In this document: positions 9,463 through 16,829 of the stretch, piece after piece
Layout of the letters: each line of letters starts with the position of its first letter
Position numbering within the stretch: position 1 is the stretch's first letter
Source: Bacillota bacterium
GTDB taxonomy: Bacteria > Bacillota > Clostridia > Lachnospirales > Lachnospiraceae
Direction of reading: 5' to 3'
DNA: 64,000 nt
NCBI GenBank assembly: GCA_023435895.1
Contig: JAEZLH010000017.1
Coordinates: forward strand, 620,001-684,000
Notes under the pieces: generated by a model
Database searches by the model: none
What the model saw: the letters and a program-made list of their open reading frames with translations, nothing else
What the model was told of the DNA's origin: nothing
Translations under genes and position numbers: made by a program

Positions 9463-9501
9463 ATGGTTCGCTGCACTGCATTTGCTCCATGCAAGGTCTA
9501 A
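9463..9501 (+). CDS. Leader peptide of MFS efflux gene (12 aa)
   Basis: Encodes MVRCTAFAPCKV behind a very strong ribosome site (AAGGAAGGAG). It ends 86 bp before the MFS start. Its second half (9481-9498) is complementary to several downstream segments, so translation of it would decide how the leader folds. That layout is the one used by antibiotic-inducible leaders of the ermC type. Function here is inferred from the pairing pattern only. Confidence 0.6.
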   Translation: MVRCTAFAPCKV

Positions 9502-9584
9502 TAGGGCATAACCGCATGGAGATAGTATAATGTCCGAGGGACTTTGCATTTCAAAGAATATTTTAAATTTGAAGGAGCAAAGTC
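9481..9584 (+). promoter_or_regulatory. Attenuator-like leader RNA controlling the MFS ribosome site
   Basis: Complementary segments: CTCCATGC 9485-9492 with GCATGGAG 9514-9521; ATGCAAGGTC 9489-9498 with GACTTTGCAT 9540-9549 (one G-U); GACTTTG 9540-9546 with CAAAGTC 9578-9584; TTTGCTCC 9481-9488 with GGAGCAAA 9574-9581. The last two sequester the ribosome site (GGAG 9574-9577) of the MFS gene. The pairings are mutually exclusive, as expected of a translational attenuator. Confidence 0.65.
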
Positions 9585-9587
9585 AAA

Positions 9588-10880
9588 ATGAATTCAATAA
9601 AAACATTTATAAAAGAGTTACATGATTTTCTAATCCTATGGCTGACACAGTCGTTTTCGTCCCTAGGAAGTTCCATGACGAATTTCGCAATGATAATATG
9701 GTCGTACCAACAAAATGGATCTTCGTTACAAACTGCGTTACTCGCTGTATGTTCCTATTTACCTTATGTAGTTATGAGTGTTTTTGCAGGTGCATTAAGT
9801 GATAGATGGAATAAAAAGATTAGCATTCTGGTCTGTGACAGCTTCGCGGCAGGATGTTCCTGTATGGTTTTGATTCTATTGCTAACGGGCAAATTGGAAG
9901 TGTGGCATCTTTACGCACTAAATGCATTGAACGGATTAATGAATACCGTGCAACAACCGGCTGGGGATGTATCCATAAGCCTGTTAACTCCAAAAAAGTA
10001 TTATCAAAGAGTAAGTGGTATGAAATCCTTTTCCAATTCTCTTGTTAATGTAATGACCCCTGTTTTGGCAACCGCATTTCTTTCGGTATTTAGTGTGCAA
10101 ACAGTGATTATATTTGACCTACTCAGTTTTGCGGTGGCGTTTGTAGCACTTGCATTCTTTGTTAAAATACCAGAAATAAAGAAAGAGAAGGAAGTCAAGG
10201 AGAGCTTGTTAAAAGCTGCGAAAGCGGGACTTAGCTATTTGGGGCAAAACCGGGGGATTTTAAATTTAATTTTATTTCTTTCCGGGATTAATTTAATCGC
10301 ATCTGCCTATAATGCTGCACTGCCGGCAATGATCTTATCAAGAAATGGTGGAAGTGAAGTGGCACTTGGGCTCGTAACCATGGCAGAGGGAGTGGCAACC
10401 ATTGTAGGAAGTTTAATTGTTTCCTTACTTCCGGCACCCAAAAGCAGAGTGCGGGTGATTTGCAACACCTTATTATTTTCGATGAGTACGGAAAATTTCT
10501 TTTTAGCATTTGGTCGTTCCGTTCCAATATGGTGTATTGGTGCAGTCCTTGGGTGGATCGTAATACCCATTATGGGAGCTAACTTGGATGTGCTTTTAAG
10601 GAACCATATTCCCATCGAAATGCAGGGACGCGTTTATTCTGCCAGAAATACGTTGCAGTTTTTTACGATTCCCATTGGATACTTTCTGGGAGGAATTTTA
10701 GTAGATAAAGTATTTGAGCCTATTATGAAATTGCAGACATCACAAAGTATATTAACATTTTTATTCGGGAGCGGAAAGGGTACGGGAGCCGCAATGCTTT
10801 TCCTGATTCTTGCTTTCGCGGGTATCTTTGTATGTATGATTTTCAGAAGGAATACTGCTATTAGGCAATTGGATATATAG
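9588..10880 (+). CDS. MFS efflux transporter (Mef-like family)
   Basis: A 430-residue major facilitator with about 12 hydrophobic segments. The motif A-like loop GALSDRWNKKISILVCD and the PAGDVSISLLTPKKYYQRVSG segment recall the MFS_3 group that includes macrolide pumps such as Mef(A). Drug export is therefore likely, but the substrate is unknown. The ribosome site GGAG at 9574-9577 lies in the leader's fourth pairing segment, and a 12-codon leader peptide precedes it. A strong terminator follows the stop. Confidence 0.88.
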   Translation: MNSIKTFIKELHDFLILWLTQSFSSLGSSMTNFAMIIWSYQQNGSSLQTALLAVCSYLPYVVMSVFAGALSDRWNKKISILVCDSFAAGCSCMVLILLLTGKLEVWHLYALNALNGLMNTVQQPAGDVSISLLTPKKYYQRVSGMKSFSNSLVNVMTPVLATAFLSVFSVQTVIIFDLLSFAVAFVALAFFVKIPEIKKEKEVKESLLKAAKAGLSYLGQNRGILNLILFLSGINLIASAYNAALPAMILSRNGGSEVALGLVTMAEGVATIVGSLIVSLLPAPKSRVRVICNTLLFSMSTENFFLAFGRSVPIWCIGAVLGWIVIPIMGANLDVLLRNHIPIEMQGRVYSARNTLQFFTIPIGYFLGGILVDKVFEPIMKLQTSQSILTFLFGSGKGTGAAMLFLILAFAGIFVCMIFRRNTAIRQLDI

Positions 10881-10887
10881 AAATAGA

Positions 10888-10925
10888 AAACCCTATCAGC
10901 TGTTTGTAGACGGTTGATAGGGTTT
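10888..10925 (+). terminator. Intrinsic terminator after MFS gene
   Basis: A perfect 11-bp inverted repeat (AAACCCTATCA with TGATAGGGTTT). Confidence 0.8.
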
Positions 10926-11000
10926 CAAATTAAATTTTTGTTATTGTAAATTGTTTTCTAAAAATCGAGAATATTTTTTAAAAAATAAGAAAATTTGTGG

Positions 11001-11029
11001 TTGACATTTTGCCACTTTTATTAGATAAT
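11001..11029 (+). promoter_or_regulatory. tRNA-Pro promoter
   Basis: TTGACA (11001-11006), a 17-bp spacer and GATAAT (11024-11029), about 57 bp before the tRNA. Confidence 0.8.
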
Positions 11030-11085
11030 ATCTATTGCAGTGTTTGTGAAACGAACGACATTGCAATGAAAATATTTGTTATAAT

Positions 11086-11159
11086 CGAGGCGTGGCTCAG
11101 TTTGGTAGAGCGCTGCGTTCGGGACGCAGAGGCCGTGGGTTCGAATCCCGTCGCCTCGA
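11086..11159 (+). tRNA. tRNA-Pro(CGG)
   Basis: A 74-nt cloverleaf: acceptor CGAGGCG/CGCCTCG, anticodon stem CTGCG/CGCAG with loop TTCGGGA (anticodon CGG), T-arm with GGTTCGAATCC, discriminator A. CCA is not encoded. The 3' half is the prophage attachment site, and the gene remains intact after integration because the phage copy restores it. Confidence 0.96.
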
Positions 11160-11161
11160 CT
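11136..11161. other. attL core (26 bp)
   Basis: The tRNA-Pro 3' end from TGGGTTCGAA to CGCCTCGACT, identical to 56863-56888. The integrase stop codon lies directly beside it. Confidence 0.95.
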
Positions 11162-12427
11162 CTAAGACTCTTGATTTTTCAAGGGTCTTTTTTCTTTGTG
11201 TTGCATTTCGTGTTGCATAAATGCCTTAAATACTTTCTTGGATTCGTTATTATCAGGTTTATCATAGAGCAATAACCAAGCCTTGTACTTCTTTAAATCA
11301 ATGTCATTTTCCTTAATTCCGATTACTGTTTCAAAGTAATTATCTATTACAGTATCTACTTTTTCACGTTCTGCAGAGAAGGTATGTGTGTATACCTTTT
11401 TCATCACCTTATCAGTTTTCCATCCACCACGTTCCATTGCATATTTGTCTGGAACTCGAAGCAAAGCCATTACGGATGCGTTCAAATGCCTTAAATCATG
11501 AAAGGACATATGGGATATATTATTTTTCTTTAGCAACCTTGTAAACCTCTTATATATAGCGTTCCCACTCAGAGTGACAAGCTCTTCTGTATCGGGATCT
11601 GTTCGGTCGATCAAGTTCTGTATGTACTTTGGTATCTGGTGTCTCCTGATACGTGTATGTACTTTTGCCTGTTGTTTACGTACTGCCTTACGGTTGACAT
11701 CAACTACAACTTCATTGATAGTGATAAATCCATTATTTATGGAAGATCTTTTTAGACCACGAACCTCGCTCATAGAAAATGACAGCCACATAGCAAGCAA
11801 GACAGGTAATTCGATTTCGGTATCCTTTACAACAGACATTATTATCTCTGGCGGTGGAAGTTCTTTTATATGCTCGACTGGTGCCGGCAATTTAACAGAA
11901 CAATCAAGATCTGGATGGTACCTGTTTATGACTGCGGTTATCAGTCCATATGTATTCTTAACTGTTTTCGGACTGAGAGGTTTTGGATTTTTTTTATTCT
12001 TTTTTGAAGGACGCTTGGCTTCATTATTCACGGCATTTTGTAGCAGTTCAGTTGTCAAGTTCGAAAGAGGTATGTCCATCAAATCCTTGTAACTATTCCC
12101 TTTAATCGTTTCGTAACCTTGGATGGTGGTTGGAGATAGCACAGCATCGGAATTCTTAATGTATTCATCTATGGCTTTCAACAAAGTCATGTTGCGCGGT
12201 TTGCTCTTCTTTTTTTTGTTTAAAGCAAACTCAGCAGCTGCATATTCGGCTTCTTTTCTTCCGTTTGATGTTGGATCATCGCTCGTGAATGATTCATATA
12301 TGCGCTGTTTCTTGGGCTTGCCATCTTTATCATAAATAACATTCCCGTTGCTATCTAATTTATTGACGGAATGGCTATAAACAAGAGCCCTCCAGTTTCC
12401 ACTAGGTAATTTTTTTGCTTTTGCCAT
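11162..12427 (-). CDS. int: Phage tyrosine integrase
   Basis: A 421-residue tyrosine recombinase that integrates the phage at tRNA-Pro. An N-terminal arm-binding and SAM-like core-binding region is followed by the catalytic domain: Arg in MSEVRGLKRSS, the HDLRHLN box, GGWKTD, and the nucleophile Tyr in KVYTHTF. The start has AAGGAGG at a suitable spacing. The 3' end abuts attL and encodes MQHEMQH, whose DNA forms the left arm-type repeats. No excisionase was recognised nearby. Confidence 0.96.
   Translation of the reverse strand: MAKAKKLPSGNWRALVYSHSVNKLDSNGNVIYDKDGKPKKQRIYESFTSDDPTSNGRKEAEYAAAEFALNKKKKSKPRNMTLLKAIDEYIKNSDAVLSPTTIQGYETIKGNSYKDLMDIPLSNLTTELLQNAVNNEAKRPSKKNKKNPKPLSPKTVKNTYGLITAVINRYHPDLDCSVKLPAPVEHIKELPPPEIIMSVVKDTEIELPVLLAMWLSFSMSEVRGLKRSSINNGFITINEVVVDVNRKAVRKQQAKVHTRIRRHQIPKYIQNLIDRTDPDTEELVTLSGNAIYKRFTRLLKKNNISHMSFHDLRHLNASVMALLRVPDKYAMERGGWKTDKVMKKVYTHTFSAEREKVDTVIDNYFETVIGIKENDIDLKKYKAWLLLYDKPDNNESKKVFKAFMQHEMQHKEKRPLKNQES
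11165..11192 (+). terminator. Terminator serving tRNA-Pro, supplied by the prophage
   Basis: AGACTCTTGA pairs with TCAAGGGTCT (one G-T), followed by a long T run. It is formed by the last codons of the minus-strand integrase gene and replaces the native tRNA terminator now found at 56894. Confidence 0.7.
11198..11218. repeat. Arm-type direct repeats at attL
   Basis: GTGTTGCAT occurs at 11198-11206 and 11210-11218 (12-bp step). The same pair with the same spacing occurs near attR (56718-56738). Likely integrase arm-binding sites. Confidence 0.65.
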
Positions 12428-12478
12428 TATCTTATCCTCCTTGATTTTGGGTATAAAAAATACGCCTATTGCGACGCT

Positions 12479-12523
12479 GGAGCATAAATGATATAATAAG
12501 CTTGATTAAGCGATATTATTTTG
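12479..12523. promoter_or_regulatory. Imperfect palindrome upstream of integrase
   Basis: GAGCATAAATGATATAATA faces ATATTATTTTGCTC across a short AT-rich centre. It lies upstream of the integrase start and may be an operator or a structured region; no direct evidence of function. Confidence 0.3.
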
Positions 12524-12547
12524 CTCTGTGCCGAATAGTATCTATGG

Positions 12548-12583
12548 AAAACCGTCTCTGTTTGCCGCAGGGGCGGTTTTTAT
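12548..12583. terminator. Intrinsic terminator between integrase and nuclease genes
   Basis: A GC-rich stem (AAAACCG with CGGTTTT plus inner pairs), T-rich on both strands. It would end transcription of the nuclease gene before the integrase. Confidence 0.6.
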
Positions 12584-12589
12584 TTATGG

Positions 12590-13570
12590 CTATTCGCCAA
12601 CCATACCATCGCCATCTCTATCATCCATATATTTATATAGCCAATGATCTGCATAAATAGGCATCGAATATCCAGCAGCTTTTGCTTCTGCAATTGTAAC
12701 CTTACCATTACCGTTTTTATCCACTTTCGAAAGTTTAGCACTTTCGTTTGTATTGTTTTTAGGTGGAGAATTTTTAATGGGTTTTGGTGTTGCTGTAGGG
12801 GTCTCGGATTTTGGAGTAGGTGTATTATTTACTTCATCAGGATTGACGTTTTCAAATTCGTCAATAATTTTTTCGCCTTTAAGTATATATTGGTATTTAT
12901 ATTTAGAAGGTATTTGAGTTTTTGTATTTGGATATGTAATAGTTGCAATGAAGTTTACGCATCCTTCTGCATCACGAATAACCTTTTCCATATAAGCCTG
13001 GTCGCCATGCCTGTTGAGTACGCTGTTTTGCGGAGTAATATTATAAGCGTTTGATACACCACCCAAAGAGTCGGCAATTACGTGTCCCTGATCAAGATCT
13101 GCTTCTTCAGTTCCAGGTACTTTTGCTTCATCTTTATAATATCTTCCGCTAGATAAAACTGCTTCTTTTTCAGCGTTTTGCAGGGTTATTTTATCGGCAA
13201 TTACATAAACAAGCTGACCATATTTATTTGTTAAAGCCCAATAAACCCTATCACCATAACCCACATCGACAGCTACATTTGATTGTCTATCACCAGACAT
13301 ATCGCCCCCGTCAACTTTGATTATTTTATATGATTTACCATCATATTTATAATAGCCGTTTTTTGCTGTATTAGCTGGGTCCGTCTCTGAGTTATTTTCA
13401 GGTTTTTGGGTTGGTTTTATTGTTAAGATTGGAGTGGGAGAGGAGTCATTAGTTATAGTTTGAGTCGGAGTTAATCTTGGTTCTTTAGTGCTATCATCAG
13501 CACTACATGCCATGAGTGCAAGCATCATTATCATGAGTAATGCTGCAACAAAAATTCTTTTGCTTTTCAT
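12590..13570 (-). CDS. Secreted lipoprotein DNA/RNA endonuclease with EF-hand/excalibur-like tail
   Basis: The N-terminus MKSKRIFVAALLMIMMLALMAC is a lipoprotein signal with the lipobox LMAC; a Thr/Pro-rich linker follows. The central domain matches non-specific endonucleases of the Endonuclease_NS_2 type (DQGHVIADSLGG with the catalytic-type His, then YNITPQNSVLNRHGD). The last 45 residues (DKNGNGKVTIAEAKAAG and DRDGDGMVGE) resemble a calcium-binding excalibur/EF-hand module lacking its usual cysteines. Start 13570 fits the AAGGG ribosome site better than the ATG three codons earlier. As prophage cargo next to the repressor it is probably expressed in the lysogen, acting outside the cell. 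Confidence 0.85.
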   Translation of the reverse strand: MKSKRIFVAALLMIMMLALMACSADDSTKEPRLTPTQTITNDSSPTPILTIKPTQKPENNSETDPANTAKNGYYKYDGKSYKIIKVDGGDMSGDRQSNVAVDVGYGDRVYWALTNKYGQLVYVIADKITLQNAEKEAVLSSGRYYKDEAKVPGTEEADLDQGHVIADSLGGVSNAYNITPQNSVLNRHGDQAYMEKVIRDAEGCVNFIATITYPNTKTQIPSKYKYQYILKGEKIIDEFENVNPDEVNNTPTPKSETPTATPKPIKNSPPKNNTNESAKLSKVDKNGNGKVTIAEAKAAGYSMPIYADHWLYKYMDDRDGDGMVGE

Positions 13571-13594
13571 ATGTATCATCCCTTCATTTTTATC

Positions 13595-14290
13595 TTATAA
13601 TCCTCCATATAGCCACTGGCTTTCAGCCATCATAAAATCTAGTCCTGGGTCACTATTACATATAGACTTATTGTTAGGGGCACTGCACAAAGGACATACG
13701 TGACTGTCTGAATTATATATTTCAGTTCCGCAATAAGCACAAAGATGAATTTTATAAACAAAGCATTCGGCATCATTGTTATAAAAATGATCATACATAG
13801 CCTTGTCCAATTCTTTCATTTTATGTATTACGGTTCTACGGTGCCACCGACGGTAATCATCAAAAGCATATTGTGCAGCCTCTTGTGACATATAAAATAT
13901 CTTTGCTACATCATTTTGATTTTTACATCTTGAATAGTGTATTGCTATCCTTGGAGCAAGAATATGGCTGGCAAATACATCTGCCTCTTTCTCTTGAATT
14001 TCTAAATTTGAATTAGAATGTCCTAGTATGATATGTCCTAATTCATGAGCCAGTGAAAATCTAGTGCGTCCAACAGGTTTATTATCGTTATAATAAATAG
14101 TGTTTTTAAGTTTAAAAGCATCATCACTGTATAATAGGCATTGCGTCTTTTTCTGAGGATTCTGTTCAGAGTACTTTTTAACTTTCATACCACATAATTT
14201 AAGAATTTCAAAACAATTAAGTGGGAATGAATGAATGTTGAACTTTTTATAAACTTCTAAGATCGTAAAATTAATATTATCATAATTCAT
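13595..14290 (-). CDS. ImmA/IrrE family metallopeptidase
   Basis: A 231-residue zinc protease of the COG2856 type, which in ICEBs1 and related phages cleaves the repressor to trigger induction. HELGH at residues 82-86 gives the zinc-binding HExxH motif, followed by the ExxADxFA segment. A C-terminal zinc-ribbon (CAYC...CPLC) is an extra. It lies directly downstream of the repressor gene (16 bp gap), consistent with acting on it. Confidence 0.9.
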   Translation of the reverse strand: MNYDNINFTILEVYKKFNIHSFPLNCFEILKLCGMKVKKYSEQNPQKKTQCLLYSDDAFKLKNTIYYNDNKPVGRTRFSLAHELGHIILGHSNSNLEIQEKEADVFASHILAPRIAIHYSRCKNQNDVAKIFYMSQEAAQYAFDDYRRWHRRTVIHKMKELDKAMYDHFYNNDAECFVYKIHLCAYCGTEIYNSDSHVCPLCSAPNNKSICNSDPGLDFMMAESQWLYGGL

Positions 14291-14306
14291 AAATTACTCC
14301 TATAAA

Positions 14307-14792
14307 CTATTCATCGTCGTCCTCAGAATACATAGTAGAAATAAATTCAATAGCTTCTTCACGGGTCAGCTTCTTCCCATTACGGGCAACTAATGAACGT
14401 ATATCCTCCTCAGTGGGGATATACTTCTTCTTTTCAGATACACTTCCTTGATCTTGGTGTTTATTGCATCGATTATATTCCATGTCTAAAACAGTATCTA
14501 CAGTATGTCGTCCTTTATTATCGATTGATCGATATTTATGTATATGTGTCTGCTCAATATCAGTCATTGAATAATTTTCTTTAATTTGATTATCCCATCC
14601 CATTAAATATGCAGGAGAACATTTAAGCAAATCAGCTAAACTTGTGATGGTTTCATGCTTTATGTTTTTTATATCTCCACTTTCATACCGTTGAGCTGTC
14701 GCCTCTTTAACCCCAAGATATTCTGCCACTTCAAGTAATGTTAATCCGAGTGAAAGCCTTCTTTCTTTTATACGTTCGTTTAACACTGACAT
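14307..14792 (-). CDS. Prophage repressor, XRE family (CI-like)
   Basis: The N-terminal helix-turn-helix (IKERRLSLGLTLLEVAEYLG, then VKEATAQRYESG) is followed by an acidic C-terminus (YSEDDDE end). It likely maintains lysogeny by binding the CTTACG palindromes between it and the divergent cro-like gene. The ATG at 14792 is preferred over the GTG four codons earlier because AGGTGG lies 8 bases before it. About 161 residues, short for a full CI protein, and without a LexA-type autoprotease domain. That fits control by the adjacent ImmA protease. Confidence 0.9.
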   Translation of the reverse strand: MSVLNERIKERRLSLGLTLLEVAEYLGVKEATAQRYESGDIKNIKHETITSLADLLKCSPAYLMGWDNQIKENYSMTDIEQTHIHKYRSIDNKGRHTVDTVLDMEYNRCNKHQDQGSVSEKKKYIPTEEDIRSLVARNGKKLTREEAIEFISTMYSEDDDE

Positions 14793-14817
14793 AATATGTA
14801 CCACCTTTCCTGTAAAA

Positions 14818-14846
14818 AGAATAGCATTAACTTACGCAAAATGCAA
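14818..14846 (-). promoter_or_regulatory. Leftward promoter (repressor operon)
   Basis: On the minus strand TTGCAT, 17 bp, TATTCT. The spacer contains a CTTACGCA operator-like half-site (14831-14838). Confidence 0.65.
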
Positions 14847-14936
14847 TAATTTATTTGCAAAACATAAAACAACTTACGCAGTATGTATTGACAACTATTA
14901 AATGCAATGCTAATATGTACTTACGCAATACGTAAG
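14831..14936. promoter_or_regulatory. Immunity operators (CTTACG repeats)
   Basis: Three related sites: 14831 (CTTACGCAAAATGCAAT), 14873 (CTTACGCAGTATGTATT) and the best palindrome 14920-14936 (CTTACGCAATACGTAAG). The last overlaps the expected start of rightward transcription, and the first lies in the leftward promoter. Confidence 0.75.
14888..14916 (+). promoter_or_regulatory. Rightward early promoter
   Basis: TTGACA (14888-14893), a 17-bp spacer, TAATAT (14911-14916). The operator palindrome begins 4 bp later, a classical repressor arrangement. Confidence 0.85.
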
Positions 14937-14954
14937 AAAGGAGATGTTAAAGCA

Positions 14955-15194
14955 TTGGCTAGCATTTACAAGACAGATACAATGGCTTTAAAAAAAATGA
15001 TGGTCGAAAATGAAATTGAGACTATTGTTGCGCTGTCAGAAAAATGTGGGATAAACAGAAATACGCTTTCCCAGGTTCTAAATGGAAACATTCAACCATC
15101 TGCAGATGTTATGGACAGATTAGTATCTGCGTTACAAATACCACCAGAAAAGGCTGGAAGAATTTTTTTTATGTTAAACTTACGCGGAACGTAA
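14955..15194 (+). CDS. Cro-like XRE regulator
   Basis: About 79 residues with one helix-turn-helix (ALSEKCGINRNTLSQVLNG). The longest frame begins at 14907, but that codon overlaps the -10 box, so I place the start at the TTG at 14955 behind AAAGGAG. First gene of the rightward operon. Its last codons contain a further operator palindrome (15179-15195), suggesting autoregulation or repressor binding within the gene. Confidence 0.75.
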   Translation: MASIYKTDTMALKKMMVENEIETIVALSEKCGINRNTLSQVLNGNIQPSADVMDRLVSALQIPPEKAGRIFFMLNLRGT

Positions 15195-15195
15195 G
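15179..15195. promoter_or_regulatory. Fourth immunity operator, overlapping end of cro-like gene
   Basis: CTTACGCGGAACGTAAG, a 17-bp palindrome with the same half-sites as 14920-14936, 259 bp downstream. It could support DNA looping or act as a roadblock. Confidence 0.65.
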
Positions 15196-15227
15196 TGTTA
15201 CATAAAACAGGAGAGGAGGTGATAATC

Positions 15228-15464
15228 TTGCCAAAGTTAAAAGAGTCGGAGGAGCAGAAGAAAGACAGGCTCACAAGAGCCTACATAGCAAAAAATATGG
15301 CGCTATATAACCTTAGTGATGAACAGATTGCAGTACAACTTAGATGCACTAAGCGTACTTTTCAGAATAAAAAGAAACGTCCAGAAACATTTACCCTTAA
15401 AGAACTTAGAAGGCTATGTACTGTAATCAAAATGAGTGATGCTGAAAAGACGGTTATCATGTAA
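15228..15464 (+). CDS. Small HTH phage protein
   Basis: About 78 residues with a helix-turn-helix-like core (LSDEQIAVQLRCTKRTFQNKK). The TTG start at 15228 is preferred because GGAGGTG lies 7 bases upstream; the longer frame lacks a ribosome site. Likely an early regulatory protein, possibly DNA-binding. Confidence 0.65.
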   Translation: MPKLKESEEQKKDRLTRAYIAKNMALYNLSDEQIAVQLRCTKRTFQNKKKRPETFTLKELRRLCTVIKMSDAEKTVIM

Positions 15465-15481
15465 GAAAGGAGGACAAGCAT

Positions 15482-15634
15482 ATGAATGAAGAAACAATAA
15501 TTCTATCAGGACAATTTACTAAGCTGGTAATTGAAACCGATATGGACAACCCTGTAACCATAGCAACAATTTCTAGTGGAAACGTAGAAGTTGCTGATGG
15601 CTACAGGGTAAGGCTAACACCTAAATACGATTAG
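15482..15634 (+). CDS. Small phage protein (50 aa)
   Basis: Begins MNEETIILSGQFTKLVIE after an excellent AAGGAGG site and is mostly beta-prone. Unrecognised. It is in series with the preceding early gene (17 bp gap) and convergent with the DUF2188 gene, overlapping its end by 4 bp. Confidence 0.65.
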   Translation: MNEETIILSGQFTKLVIETDMDNPVTIATISSGNVEVADGYRVRLTPKYD

Positions 15635-15849
15635 CCTTTTGGAGGAAATGGATCATGTCCATGACTATCTTTAGATTGGATTTTACCATCTCTGCCTTGG
15701 ATAATCAGCTCAGATTCTTGGTTTCTGGCAATGTTACGAGCGTAATCAACCGCATCTTGCTTTTTATCAAAAATCTTTGTATCTCGACTATTGCCTTCAC
15801 CGTGAACGCCCCATTGATCATCACGGGGAGAGACCCATTGATTTGGCAT
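15631..15849 (-). CDS. DUF2188 family protein
   Basis: A 72-residue protein with the family's repeat-like core (WGVHGEGNSRDTKIFDKK, AVDYARNIARNQESELIIQG) and the terminal DPFPPKG. Widespread small protein of unknown function. Ribosome site AAAGGAG. It is the only minus-strand gene inside the early rightward cluster. Confidence 0.85.
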   Translation of the reverse strand: MPNQWVSPRDDQWGVHGEGNSRDTKIFDKKQDAVDYARNIARNQESELIIQGRDGKIQSKDSHGHDPFPPKG

Positions 15850-15942
15850 AATAATTCTCCTTTCGTATGTATTTCAGTTTGTTAACTGATAAGGAAATTA
15901 TACCAAAAATAACAATATTCTACAAGAAGGAAGGTAAAATAT

Positions 15943-16068
15943 GTGAATTATGAGAAGGAAATCATTACTATTGAGGATTGCATTGAGAGCTGGGAAAAGA
16001 AAGATAACGGCGTAATCCTGCAGGATGGTCAGGTCACAGGATTCGAAAATGATTGGAAAGCGGGGTGA
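15943..16068 (+). CDS. Small phage protein (41 aa), GTG start
   Basis: GTG preceded by AAGGAAGG opens a 41-codon frame (start NYEKEIITIEDCIESWEKK), acidic, with no known domain. Its stop is 4 bp before the next start, suggesting coupling. Confidence 0.5.
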   Translation: MNYEKEIITIEDCIESWEKKDNGVILQDGQVTGFENDWKAG

Positions 16069-16072
16069 CAAT

Positions 16073-16363
16073 GTGCAAGTACATATTACATTAACAGTAA
16101 AAAAGTCTGTAATACAGGCGCAAAGTTTAAAACTTTATAGTTTGTTGCGAGCGGCTACTCGTATCACAAATAGGAGCTCATTTGCTTCAATTAGGGAAGC
16201 AGAGAAGCAGTTGTGTAGGGCTCATGGGATTTACGAGCTTTTGGCTGATCAGGAACTACTTGATTACATAAGTATCACAATGGAAGATTTTGAACGTATT
16301 GAAGCTAAAATAGGGGAGATTATCTCAGAAAAAAGACTCACCAGAACCGCGAATTCTAAGTGA
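16073..16363 (+). CDS. Hypothetical phage protein
   Basis: About 97 helical, charged residues (SLLRAATRITNRSSFASIRE). Not recognised. I prefer the GTG at 16073, which follows GGGGTG and the stop of the preceding ORF; an ATG at 16049 is possible. Confidence 0.5.
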   Translation: MQVHITLTVKKSVIQAQSLKLYSLLRAATRITNRSSFASIREAEKQLCRAHGIYELLADQELLDYISITMEDFERIEAKIGEIISEKRLTRTANSK

Positions 16364-16384
16364 GTCCAAAAAAAATTAATCTAC

Positions 16385-16399
16385 GGTGATTGTATCACC
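16385..16399. promoter_or_regulatory. Small palindrome upstream of AbrB-like gene
   Basis: GGTGATTGTATCACC, a 6+6 bp palindrome 24 bp before the start codon; possible autoregulatory operator. Confidence 0.3.
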
Positions 16400-16422
16400 A
16401 AATATGAAGGAGGTCAATATTT

Positions 16423-16827
16423 ATGGCAAAAGGAATGGTTAGAAAGATTGATGAGCTTGGGAGAATCACTATCCCAAAGGAAATAAGAAAGTCTTTTGAA
16501 ATCACGGATAAGGATCCACTTGGGATGTGGGTTGACAATGGAGTAATTCGACTAAGCAAAGCTGATGATAAATTTCGAGGGATTGCCAGGGAACTTGATG
16601 AGCTAGGCAGACTCACCCTCCCAGTTGAATGCAGAAGATCCATGGGATATGAGGAGAGGCAGAAGGTTGATATCTACGTGGAAGGTGAAGAAATTTGTAT
16701 CCGAAAAGAAGGATGTGAATGGTGCGGGTGTACTGAACACATTATTGAGGTTAAAGGGCACCTCATGTGTAATACATGCGCAGGTGAGGTTGCTTCGACA
16801 TTAGCCATAAAAATTTTGGAGGGCTAA
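16423..16827 (+). CDS. Double AbrB/SpoVT-type transcription factor with zinc ribbon
   Basis: 134 residues with two successive AbrB swapped-hairpin motifs: MVRKIDELGRITIPKEIRKS (about 5-24) and ARELDELGRLTLPVECRRS (about 53-71). A CEWCGC...CNTC zinc-ribbon follows near the C-terminus. AbrB proteins bind DNA as dimers of one such motif; here the two motifs are fused in one chain. Strong GAAGGAGG ribosome site. Probably an early-gene regulator. Confidence 0.85.
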   Translation: MAKGMVRKIDELGRITIPKEIRKSFEITDKDPLGMWVDNGVIRLSKADDKFRGIARELDELGRLTLPVECRRSMGYEERQKVDIYVEGEEICIRKEGCEWCGCTEHIIEVKGHLMCNTCAGEVASTLAIKILEG

Positions 16828-16829
16828 TT

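Noticed and set aside
15655..15885. Plus-strand ORF opposite the DUF2188 gene
   Set aside because: No ribosome site; the minus-strand frame has a clear family match and AAAGGAG.
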